From assembly GCF_010500215.1 (NCBI RefSeq), contig NZ_JAAGOY010000004.1, positions 1,671,818 through 1,735,817 of the forward strand: a stretch of DNA of 64,000 nt. The letters run 5' to 3'. This DNA is from Aliiroseovarius sp. PrR006 (GTDB taxonomy: Bacteria; Pseudomonadota; Alphaproteobacteria; Rhodobacterales; Rhodobacteraceae). Positions 56,665-64,000 of this stretch are shown piece by piece. The notes beneath the pieces are model-generated. The model did not search any database. It saw only the letters and a list, made by a program, of their open reading frames with translations, and was not told the origin of the DNA. The position numbers and the translations under genes were made by a program. The number at the start of each line of letters is the position of its first letter. Positions within the stretch are counted from its first letter, which is position 1.

Positions 56665-57404
56665 TGGGATTGCGGTTTTGTATGACCAGCTGCTCGCGTT
56701 GCCAAAGACCGAAGATTACCCAAGCTCAACTGGTGAAGATGGAGCATTTCCAGCGTTCCGTTCTTTTGAAGATCCTTCAACGTCTTGGCTGGCAAATCAT
56801 TCAACTTGTTTCGGTTCACGGCTTGGACGCCAGCCAGTTTGAACTTTTCTCCAATTTCGGTTTCGATCATGGCCTGTAGCGGGGACAGCACATCAAGTTC
56901 TTTTAGCCGCTTGCAAATCTCTTCACTATGCAACCCATCACTCGTGGCCTGTGAAACCATTGATTGCGCACGCGTTGTAAACTCGCTCAGTTCACCTTCA
57001 CTGTCATATAAGGCATACCCTTTCTCAGCCTTATTGAAGCCCGGATGGTCCTCGGCGATGCAAAGCACGCCAGACTTTTGGTCATCACTGGGGCGGAGCA
57101 TTGCCGTAAATGGGTACTGCCGCAGAATGGCCGGCATGTAGTCCGCGCTCCAACTGCCGTCGGCAGAAACAAAAAGATTCTCATCTTCCCTCAGAGCCAA
57201 CAGCGCAACCACGCCGACATCTTCTTCGTTCTCCCAAAAAACAATTGGATACTCGCGCACCAAGTTCGGGAATTCGGAAAACAACGCGGGAACGCAGTGA
57301 AGACTTCTTGCGAAATCATAGCCCTGCCCCGTTTCGAAATACGTATCCTGATGTCTGCCCTTCGAAAGGGGAACAACGCTTTTAAACAATGTGTCAATAT
57401 TCAT
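56661..57404 (-). CDS. SapC family protein
   Basis: A 247-residue soluble protein of the SapC family. YPIVFWENEEDVGVVALLALREDENLFVSADGSWSADYMPAILRQYPF (52-99) is the family hallmark. SapC genes sit beside S-layer protein secretion genes, including the Campylobacter fetus sap locus, and their biochemical role is not known. Here it is translationally coupled to the exporter (ATGA), which supports a role in secretion or assembly of the large protein encoded just upstream. Confidence 0.88.
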   Translation of the reverse strand: MNIDTLFKSVVPLSKGRHQDTYFETGQGYDFARSLHCVPALFSEFPNLVREYPIVFWENEEDVGVVALLALREDENLFVSADGSWSADYMPAILRQYPFTAMLRPSDDQKSGVLCIAEDHPGFNKAEKGYALYDSEGELSEFTTRAQSMVSQATSDGLHSEEICKRLKELDVLSPLQAMIETEIGEKFKLAGVQAVNRNKLNDLPAKTLKDLQKNGTLEMLHLHQLSLGNLRSLATRAAGHTKPQSH

Positions 57405-57620
57405 TTTCGGTAACCACTCATAACAACATCACAAAGTAACAGTATGCGAAATCAGAACATTTGTCTATTTTTTCAACAACTTCCGGGTGCGCGGATACCC
57501 AGCGGCAAAGATTCCATGAGCACATTTACATCGCACACACCTAGCTGAACGATAGCCCTAAAGGATATCAGGAGCTCGGCTAAGACCTTGCAACATAACG
57601 GGAAGTGCGTTGTGAATAGT

Positions 57621-57655
57621 GAGATAGCAGCGCCAAATGGCGACGCTGCTATCTC
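57621..57655 (-). terminator. Strong hairpin between the surface-protein gene and sapC
   Basis: GAGATAGCAGCG pairs perfectly with CGCTGCTATCTC, 20 bases after the surface-protein stop on the minus strand. No long T-tract follows. It probably ends or attenuates the long transcript, letting substrate be made in excess over exporter. Confidence 0.75.
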
Positions 57656-57674
57656 CTGTTTCATAGAGAGGTTA

Positions 57675-60600
57675 TTAAGCAATCGCAGCAACGAGATCGC
57701 CGTCTTCCTCCCAATTGAAGATCTCGAACTGATCCCCTTTGCCCAGGGTAAATTCACCAGATTCTGCTACCAGATTATTGTCAGCATCGTACACCAAGAT
57801 CTCGTAGGTACTTACCTTGCCCTTATGGACATAATCGGAATGGTACCAGCCATCTTCATCCGTAACCATCACTTCCAATGACGTCCAATCAGAGCTCTTC
57901 CGGTCGGCATAGCCCATGAGTACGACATTATAGCCTTCCAAACCTTCTCCGGAATCATAGTCGGCGCTATCATTCTGATCGTCCCAAATGAACCCACCAA
58001 CACCCTTCATCTTGAAGTCTTTAAAGTCATTGATGTTGGCAACACTGTCCTGGCTGCCTTCGACAACTGTTTCTACTACGCCATCTCCAATGGTCGTGTA
58101 GAACTCGTAGTTCGTGCCATCTAGGATTGTGTCCGTTCCGTACACATCGTGCTCATTGGCCAACGCGTCAGGTCCCGGTCCTGCAACAGCATCCGTGCCG
58201 TCTTGGCTCCAGCTGCTTGTCCCCTCAGTTTCGTGGTCAAGATGGACATTGACCGCAAAGTTACCTTCCAGCTCTTCAGAGAAATGCTCCGGATCGAAGG
58301 TGATGACCACGTCGAATGATCCATAGTTCGGATCTGAGGGATCCGTGTCGATTACCCAACCGCGTCCATCGGGATCATCGAAGTCCTGATCGCCGTAATA
58401 GACGAAATCGACTGTGTAGTATTGCTGCGAAAGTTCATCACTCCAAATGAAGCCAAGTTCCGGACAATCAGGATCAACTTCGATCCCATCATATACGTGC
58501 ACTGCACTTTCAAAGAACGCATCCGGTGACTGCAACGCAAACCCATCTGGAATGTGAAGCGTAAGAGTGTAGCCAGCGCTCTCGAGGTTCTCTACTGTCT
58601 CAAAAGCATTGTAGAAAAACTGTCCAGGCTGTGTCGACGTTTCCGTATATGTCCCATCCATATCAGGTGAGAACAATACGTTGAAATCTTCGATTACGCA
58701 GAAACTTGAATTGGTCACATAACCCTTGTTCAGAACGACATAGCCAGAATCATCCTGCGCAACTGACGTATCGACATCAAGTTCAGTTGTCCCGGTTGCA
58801 TATGCAATGTTGGTGTAGACGAAGGTCTCTGCGTCGACGGTCAAATTCGGCACCGAGCTATAGTGCCAGCTCTCGCCAACATCCAGCAAGCCATTGCCGT
58901 TCACATCACCTTCCCAAACTTCGCCAGCTTCCAGCACACCATCACCATCATCTCCGTTAATGATGATCTTTGGCGAACCATTAGTCCCAAGCGTATCGAA
59001 ATCATCTGATGGATCACCGGGAGTCCCGTTATCATCAATGATGTAAACATTCGAGATCGTTACATTGCCGTTATTTGTAACGACGTATTGCCAAGAAACT
59101 TCCTGCCCAGCAAATGCACCGGTTAAACCGTCACCGACTTGATCCACTTGACCATCGATTGTGTAGAGTACGGTCTGCTTGTCGATCGTTAGGGCGGGAT
59201 TGTAGTCTATGCCAACAGCCGCGCTGTCATCCGCGGGGTCGGTCTCGTCACTGTCAGCCGTCGCGGTGTTGTCGATATAGCCATTGCCGTCAACATTGCC
59301 GTCCTTGTCGATCCCGTTGTCGTCAATGTCATCCTGCGTGACCGTGTAGCTGCCGCTGTAGAGCCAGGTCTCATCCACATCCAGCTCATTGTCCATGTCC
59401 GTGTCACCGACATTGAAGCCGCCGGACAGAACAGGCGCCTCATTGTCGAGAAGCGGATCATCAACCGTGATGTTGGTCAGAGACTGGTTGCCGCCGTTCG
59501 ACACCGCAATCTGGTAGGTGATCACATCACCCGCTGCATCCACATTGCTGGTGCCCGTCCCGTCACCATCCACATCCGTGACCGTCTTCTCAATCTCAAG
59601 AACAGGGGTCTGGATTATATCTACATCCGCAGTAGCAGTCTTCGCACCCTCGATTTCCGCGAAACTAACCGTCACCGTGTTGTCAATGTCGCCGTCTGGA
59701 GTTGCTGCAACTCCGGTATCATTGTCTATATCATCGTTATTAACTTCCAACGCACCGTTGCTATCGATGTCCGATTGGTCGACAGAATAACTGCCCGTGT
59801 AGACCCAGATCTCCCCGGCATCCAGAACGTCGTCATCGTTCCCGACTTCATCAGCTTGGCGGGTCAATACCCCAAGCAATGGGTCGGAAATATCAATTCC
59901 GGTCAGCGGGGTATCACCAGTATTGAAGACCTTGATCGTGTAGTCGATCACGTCGCCGTGTGCATCAACGGTTTCAACGTTGGCTTCCTTGGTCACTTCA
60001 AATGCGGGATTGCTCAAGATAATTGCCGTGCGGGAAAGTGATCGGTCTTGGTTGCCGCCACCGTCGACGATCTCTCCTCCATCGTCGTCATAACCCGCAA
60101 TGTTCAGAAGCCGCATGTGGTAAGGCGAACCAGACGGATTGGCCTGGTCATTCCAGTCCTCATTCGATCCGATGTGTCCACTCCAAGACAAAACGGCATC
60201 GCCATCGGTTTCGTTGTAGTATTCAAAAATGACCGTGAGGCTATTTTGGGAGTTAGCTGTGATATCGCCGGATTGAGTGTAGATTAACGCTCCAACTTGA
60301 TCAGACGTAAGTGTGCCCGCCTCTGCGGTGCCATTGGAGTAATTGGTGAAACCATTATAGACCAGCCACGTGTCCGGAGCAGAATTGATGTAGTAGACAT
60401 CCGTTTCATTCCCAAATCCGTCACCACCAGTATCTACCGCATAGCCCAGAAGAGTCGCATCATGCATGGTGAATACGCCGGCTTCCTGCGCATCCCCAGC
60501 ATCGTTTAGCGCGTAGAACGGGTCTTCAACGATTTCCAGAGTGGTCGTCTCGTTGTTAGGCGTCAATCCATCCGTCGGGTCAGGGAGGACTGCTTCTCCG

Positions 60601-61268
60601 ACATGAAAACCACTGCCCGTATAGCCAGCATCATAGGTTCCAAGGTGATCGATCGAAGTTTGGCCACCTTCAGTGGTATCCCATTCTATCGTCAGAAAGT
60701 AAGTGCCCGCTTCAAGATCGGAAAGCGTCGCGCGGTAGGGGACAAAATCATCTGCATAATAATGCGCTTGGCTACCATTGAGGTTACCGTTGGCCCATGC
60801 ATCACCATCATCAATATGGTCGCCACTTGATCCGTTTTTCCACTGGTCCAGATTGTAAGCCGGGGCGGGTCCATCCGTGAATGTGGCATAAGCGATTTCG
60901 GTCCCGTCATCCGCTGACAGCAGAAATGTCTCATCCAATGAATCATCGGGGTTCACAAACCAACTGGTAACGATGGTGCCATTTGCTTCACCGTCTAGAT
61001 CGCCTTCACCGCCGTCAGTGACTGTCCAGGCATCGTGGCCGTCCCCACCCAGATCGACGATAGTATCGTCCTCTGTGCCATAGATACCATCTTCACCCGC
61101 GTCGGACACGTGTTCGACTTCAAATGTAACCGTTCCCCCGACATCTACCCCAGTGACCGTAATTTCGGCATCCGATGCCGGAGCATAATCATCCTTGTCT
61201 GTGATGACTTCCAAGCTGTCATCAATGATCTCGTCTTCGGTCAGAATAATCTTGTCGTCGCTAGGCAT
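57675..61268 (-). CDS. Giant acidic repeat surface protein, probable type I secretion substrate
   Basis: A 1197-residue, strongly acidic protein started at MPSDDKIILTED, with GGAGG upstream. No N-terminal signal peptide. Residues 1-420 are an unrecognised beta-rich region; 421-554, 555-690 and 691-845 are three DUF11/DUF7507-like repeats (shared SDPLL/DDPLL and W-Y-GSY-V-Q-DID); 1089-1170 is an SdrD B-like domain (GGFIWDDQNDSADYDSGEGL). The end, NWEEDGDLVAAIA, is an acidic stretch then hydrophobic residues, like C-terminal type I signals. RTX nonapeptides are absent. SapC, ABC and HlyD genes follow, so it is probably their cargo. Confidence 0.85.
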   Translation of the reverse strand: MPSDDKIILTEDEIIDDSLEVITDKDDYAPASDAEITVTGVDVGGTVTFEVEHVSDAGEDGIYGTEDDTIVDLGGDGHDAWTVTDGGEGDLDGEANGTIVTSWFVNPDDSLDETFLLSADDGTEIAYATFTDGPAPAYNLDQWKNGSSGDHIDDGDAWANGNLNGSQAHYYADDFVPYRATLSDLEAGTYFLTIEWDTTEGGQTSIDHLGTYDAGYTGSGFHVGEAVLPDPTDGLTPNNETTTLEIVEDPFYALNDAGDAQEAGVFTMHDATLLGYAVDTGGDGFGNETDVYYINSAPDTWLVYNGFTNYSNGTAEAGTLTSDQVGALIYTQSGDITANSQNSLTVIFEYYNETDGDAVLSWSGHIGSNEDWNDQANPSGSPYHMRLLNIAGYDDDGGEIVDGGGNQDRSLSRTAIILSNPAFEVTKEANVETVDAHGDVIDYTIKVFNTGDTPLTGIDISDPLLGVLTRQADEVGNDDDVLDAGEIWVYTGSYSVDQSDIDSNGALEVNNDDIDNDTGVAATPDGDIDNTVTVSFAEIEGAKTATADVDIIQTPVLEIEKTVTDVDGDGTGTSNVDAAGDVITYQIAVSNGGNQSLTNITVDDPLLDNEAPVLSGGFNVGDTDMDNELDVDETWLYSGSYTVTQDDIDDNGIDKDGNVDGNGYIDNTATADSDETDPADDSAAVGIDYNPALTIDKQTVLYTIDGQVDQVGDGLTGAFAGQEVSWQYVVTNNGNVTISNVYIIDDNGTPGDPSDDFDTLGTNGSPKIIINGDDGDGVLEAGEVWEGDVNGNGLLDVGESWHYSSVPNLTVDAETFVYTNIAYATGTTELDVDTSVAQDDSGYVVLNKGYVTNSSFCVIEDFNVLFSPDMDGTYTETSTQPGQFFYNAFETVENLESAGYTLTLHIPDGFALQSPDAFFESAVHVYDGIEVDPDCPELGFIWSDELSQQYYTVDFVYYGDQDFDDPDGRGWVIDTDPSDPNYGSFDVVITFDPEHFSEELEGNFAVNVHLDHETEGTSSWSQDGTDAVAGPGPDALANEHDVYGTDTILDGTNYEFYTTIGDGVVETVVEGSQDSVANINDFKDFKMKGVGGFIWDDQNDSADYDSGEGLEGYNVVLMGYADRKSSDWTSLEVMVTDEDGWYHSDYVHKGKVSTYEILVYDADNNLVAESGEFTLGKGDQFEIFNWEEDGDLVAAIA

Positions 61269-62088
61269 GGCACCCCTCCAATCCACTTACAGCCACTATC
61301 CGCGCGATCCCCCAAAACCGACCCGAACAAAAGGCACAATCATCACACCTGAAAACAGGCACTAAACTTTCTGGGATGGGCGAACGAATGCCGGACACCC
61401 CATCTGACCGGTGGGTTTCCTGACATGATCTGCGCTCAAATATTCGGATAACAAAGGTGGTTGAAGACACAGTCTGTCTTCATATCGGCCGCCTTGCAAA
61501 CAGTGAAAATAGCAACCACGCTTCTTATTAAATTCAATATCCGTTTTTATAGATTGGTCGAACTATGTGTAATTTTTCCGAATATGTCAAGATTGTGTCG
61601 CTATAACGCCCCAAATGAGGCACCCCACGCCCGGACGGATCAAACCTTTGTCGTCACCTCCCCAAATATCGTCGCAGCCTTCAGTGGGGGAGGATCAAAA
61701 GTGATCCTTACTGAGATGCCCCTACACCATAGACGACTGAGACAGGCATTAGTTTTGCAACTGCGCCTGTCTAACCCACCACCTATAAAGGTAACCAGAA
61801 AGTAATTTTTTCCTTTATTGACTATTATTTAGGCAGAGTTACAAGTGGCACCACTATCAACCTCCAGCCATGATGGCTGGCCGCAGGGAGCATGCCGGGC
61901 TGTGATAGCCTTACAGCGAGCACTCGATGGCAATGATCCTGACCTTTTCCAAAAGTCTGTGATCTGTCATCTGGAGTGCACTCCCTGACCAGATCATAAG
62001 GCTCATTGTCACGTGCGGTTCCGCTCAAAGGAACATGCTCGAAGACAATCGCGTCCTCTCCCTCCATTGGGTCCACTCCCCTCCCTTC
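61269..62088. other. Non-coding, AT-rich island segment
   Basis: I see no supportable gene in these 820 bases. Stretches of up to about 115 codons are open on either strand but match no family and lack ribosome binding sites. The part nearest 61268 presumably carries the promoter of the surface-protein gene. From about 61840 GC content rises, suggesting a fragment of different origin next to the IS relic. Confidence 0.5.
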
Positions 62089-62157
62089 CTGTCTGATGTC
62101 AGCGCTAATGGGTCCAAATAGGTTCATTTGCTAAGAGAGTGTCTGTTGCTCATCGTA
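62089..62157 (+). repeat. 69-base IS-end repeat (copy 3)
   Basis: Differs from copy 2 at only three positions. It stops where the orfA leader would begin, so only the IS end survives. It is in the same orientation as copies 1 and 2 and lies 154 bases from the 3' end of the initiator tRNA gene. Confidence 0.85.
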
Positions 62158-62261
62158 GTCGGCACACTTTTCGGCGTCGCATCCGAATGTGCCAATTCTG
62201 GCACACATTGAATCTTCCCCAATTGCTTCCACAATGCTTCCACAAACATTCACCCAAACAA

Positions 62262-62285
62262 AAAGGCCACCCGAAGGTGACCTTT
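62262..62285 (-). terminator. Rho-independent terminator after tRNA-fMet
   Basis: On the minus strand AAAGGTCACC pairs with GGTGGCCTTT around TTCG and is followed by TTTTT (with one A/G mismatch in the stem). It is 26 bases after the tRNA 3' end. Confidence 0.8.
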
Positions 62286-62310
62286 AAGTATCTGATTACT
62301 AATCAGCTTT

Positions 62311-62387
<77 letters not shown>

Positions 62388-62531
62388 CCAGTAGTGTGGT
62401 GTATATAGGCCTAAGAATTGGGAAGCTCAAGCGCAATCGGCAAAAAATCTATTACAAAATGCGATACGGTCTAGCAGTTGATGACAGCGGGCGCGTAGTT
62501 CGCTAAGTCTCTGGGAATAAACGAGGGATCC

Positions 62532-63044
62532 ATGGACGGCACACTGGCAATTTTGTTTCTGCTTACCGGGTTGATCGACATGTGGGTCAATCACTGCGAT
62601 CGCGGTTGTGTCAAACCCGCCATCGAAGTTGCGCGTCACGCAGTGTCTGCTGGAAGCGTTATCTTTGATGCAGATTCGATTGGTGGCGAAGTTTACTATC
62701 GTCACGATCTTCCCTTCAGTTTCGGACCCTTCCGCCCCGTTGTTGGTTTATCTGTCGACAACCTCGGCGATGTTTGGATTGGCGCGGGTGCGGTGAACGA
62801 GTTCCGAATGCCAAGTGGCCCGGGCTTTGCCGAGCTCAGTTTTATCCCTGGCTGGTGGATGCGATCGGAGAACGGACCACGGCTCGGCTATCCGCTCGAG
62901 TTCAGGTCGGGCATCGAAGCCGGATTTTATCGCCAGACTGGAGAGCGCATTGGCGCGTCACTGGACCATCGTTCGAACGGAGGGCTGAGCCATCCGATTC
63001 CGAATCCAGGTTTGGAGACTATCCTCCTACGCTACGCACAATAG
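62532..63044 (+). CDS. PagL-like lipid A 3-O-deacylase (acyloxyacyl hydrolase)
   Basis: A 170-residue outer-membrane-barrel-like protein. The C-terminal GERIGASLDHRSNGGLSHPIPNPGLETILLRY carries the PagL catalytic pattern H146-x-S148 with E162 as the probable third residue. Upstream strands alternate in the barrel style (FRPVVGLSVDNLGDVWIGAGAVNE). The N terminus has a hydrophobic stretch (MDGTLAILFLLTGLI) but no clean signal-peptidase site, so the start or signal is uncertain. Removing a fatty acid from lipid A lowers its inflammatory activity in pathogens; here the role is envelope remodelling by inference. Confidence 0.75.
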   Translation: MDGTLAILFLLTGLIDMWVNHCDRGCVKPAIEVARHAVSAGSVIFDADSIGGEVYYRHDLPFSFGPFRPVVGLSVDNLGDVWIGAGAVNEFRMPSGPGFAELSFIPGWWMRSENGPRLGYPLEFRSGIEAGFYRQTGERIGASLDHRSNGGLSHPIPNPGLETILLRYAQ

Positions 63045-63046
63045 AA

Positions 63047-63727
63047 TCACACAGCAGCGTCCAAATTACCCTCGGCCGTAGACCTTGGCGCCCCCGCCTG
63101 CGCCACCTTGCGTGCGAGATCCAGAGAGATCATTGCGTCCAAGGCCAGCCGGAACCTCGCATCCCGTTCTGCCCGCGCACGAAGCTGATTGGCGTCCCAG
63201 CTAAGCAATTCCCCCTCTTCGGCCATCACGACCGTCGCTGATGCCTTTTCATTTGTCAGGAACGCGACTTCACCCACGAAATTGCCGCGGTGCATCGTGA
63301 AGCTGCCATCCTTTTTCTGCACATCCACTAAGCCAGATATGACGTAGTACAGATCTGGCACCGCAGCTCCGACCGTCGTTAACACACTGTCTTTTGCGTG
63401 TTTTTCCCTCCGTGCCAATAACATGAGCTTTCGAAAATCCCCCGGAGGCAGTGCGCTGAAAGACGGATAGATGTCGACATCGCGCCTCGGAATGATCCAC
63501 TTGGACCGTCGGATAAACAGATTGGACAGCCCAATCAGGTTTGCTAATCCGGTCGCCCCACTGGCCCAGATCGCGGGCCAAAGTGGCGTATCGTTCACGA
63601 CAGCATAGTACCAAATGTACAACCCTGTCCCGATCAACAGCATAATACGTAGAGCCGCCTGATTGATGATCAGGTAGCCCAGAACAAACGTGGCCGCGGC
63701 TGCGAATACAAGAATGTCTGACGACAT
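63047..63727 (-). CDS. Membrane protein with C-terminal cyclic-nucleotide-binding fold (Popeye-like layout)
   Basis: A 226-residue protein with three N-terminal hydrophobic segments (about 5-22, 26-44 and 50-72) followed by a CNMP-binding domain (about 90-200): LPPGDFRKLMLLARREKH, VPDLYYVISGLVDVQKKDGSFTMHRGNFVGEVAFL. In the phosphate-binding cassette, GEVAFLTNEKASATV has Ala where Arg normally contacts the cyclic phosphate, so binding of cAMP or cGMP is doubtful. The three-helix-plus-CNBD layout resembles animal Popeye proteins. It ends two bases from the convergent PagL-like gene. Confidence 0.78.
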   Translation of the reverse strand: MSSDILVFAAAATFVLGYLIINQAALRIMLLIGTGLYIWYYAVVNDTPLWPAIWASGATGLANLIGLSNLFIRRSKWIIPRRDVDIYPSFSALPPGDFRKLMLLARREKHAKDSVLTTVGAAVPDLYYVISGLVDVQKKDGSFTMHRGNFVGEVAFLTNEKASATVVMAEEGELLSWDANQLRARAERDARFRLALDAMISLDLARKVAQAGAPRSTAEGNLDAAV

Positions 63728-63848
63728 GAACGGGCGCTCCTCATCTCTGGGAACGACGCGCCTTACTCTGTTCTACGATCATTCCAGGGATAACCAGTTC
63801 CTGCATGTTAACCTTTAGAACGGTTTATCGCTAGAAATCAGTCTTCCA

Positions 63849-63892
63849 ACACAAAAACGCCGGCAGCTTTTGGCTACCGGCGTTTTGTGTTG
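63849..63892 (-). terminator. Terminator of the rRNA operon
   Basis: AACACAAAACGCCGG pairs with CCGGCGTTTTTGTGTT around a GTAGCC-type loop, about 45 bases after the 5S 3' end. The stem is long and the arms are A/T-rich at the base, as in strong rrn terminators. Confidence 0.88.
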
Positions 63893-63937
63893 TTCTGATC
63901 ATCGATTTGAGAGGATACTTTTGTTGCTCTTTATTAG

Positions 63938-64000
63938 GTTTGGCGGTGACCTACTCTCCCACACCTTAAGATGCAGTACCATTGGCGCAACCGTGCTTAA
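63938..64000 (-). rRNA. rrf: 5S ribosomal RNA, 3' part
   Basis: Read on the minus strand, the last 63 bases contain GGTACTGCATCTTAAGGTG and TGGGAGAGTAGGTCACCGCC, the conserved 3' half of 5S rRNA. The 5' half lies beyond the window. The remaining rRNA operon must lie to the right, running toward this end. Confidence 0.93.

Noticed and set aside
57675..61268. RTX toxin or calcium-binding adhesin
   Set aside because: No GGxGxDxUx nonapeptides were found; the repeats are DUF11/DUF7507-like.
61461..61805. Plus-strand 114-codon frame upstream of the surface-protein gene
   Set aside because: No ribosome binding site, no recognisable domain, irregular composition.
61825..62127. Minus-strand 100-codon frame next to the IS end
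   Set aside because: It starts inside the IS repeat and matches no family; likely chance.

Overview
The window looks like chromosomal DNA of a marine alphaproteobacterium of the Rhodobacteraceae (Roseobacter group). The grounds are the high-GC codon use, L-malyl-CoA/beta-methylmalyl-CoA lyase of the ethylmalonyl-CoA pathway, a DgcN/DgcA D-glutamate pair, rpmI-rplT without an adjacent infC, a ZapE/AFG1 ATPase, FtsEX fused to a plsC gene, and several small conserved roseobacter-type proteins. All calls come from reading the sequence; no database search was run.

About 1-34.5 kb and 35.7-47.6 kb is dense core genome. In order: a ferredoxin reductase tail, rsmD, map, sfsA, a molybdopterin-binding protein/GNAT/peroxidase-like/OmpA run, a LysR regulator, an AEC transporter with fadH, a four-gene run of conserved unknowns, a CPBP protease, accD-folC, a probable independent structured RNA (15.79-16.01 kb), zapE, an MFS carrier, lrp/ald divergent pair, tRNA-Met, mscL, ytoQ-phosphoribosyltransferase, pheS-orf-pheT, an ECF42-type sigma factor with its YciI/DGPF partner, a GT-C membrane protein, rpmI-rplT, pyk, and an N-formylglutamate amidohydrolase/isomerase/DUF1244/dioxygenase run. 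After an AT-richer sulfotransferase gene come parA, a D-amino-acid block (dat, DMT transporter, dgcA, dgcN), mcl1, an inverted-repeat element, an LTXXQ-like periplasmic protein, accA, a CMD protein, a PPOX flavoprotein, plsC, ftsX, ftsE and a zinc-ribbon membrane protein.

From about 47.65 to 62.16 kb the character changes: lower GC, pseudogene fragments, and three copies of the left end of one IS3-type element (47.69, 53.16 and 62.09 kb). The island has two halves. The left half (48.2-52.6 kb) holds an FkbM-like methyltransferase, a glycosyltransferase, an alpha/beta-hydrolase with a helical-repeat tail and, convergent to them, an FkbH-like HAD-IIIC protein: probably a surface-glycan or conjugate pathway. 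The right half (53.4-61.3 kb) is a self-contained type I secretion locus: a 1197-residue acidic repeat protein, SapC, a PrtD-type ABC transporter and an HlyD adaptor. I infer an S-layer-like or adhesin secretion system; this is the best candidate for an undescribed system here.

The window ends with initiator tRNA-Met, a PagL-like lipid A deacylase, a membrane protein with a cyclic-nucleotide-binding fold, and the 3' part of a 5S rRNA gene whose rRNA operon runs in from the right on the minus strand.
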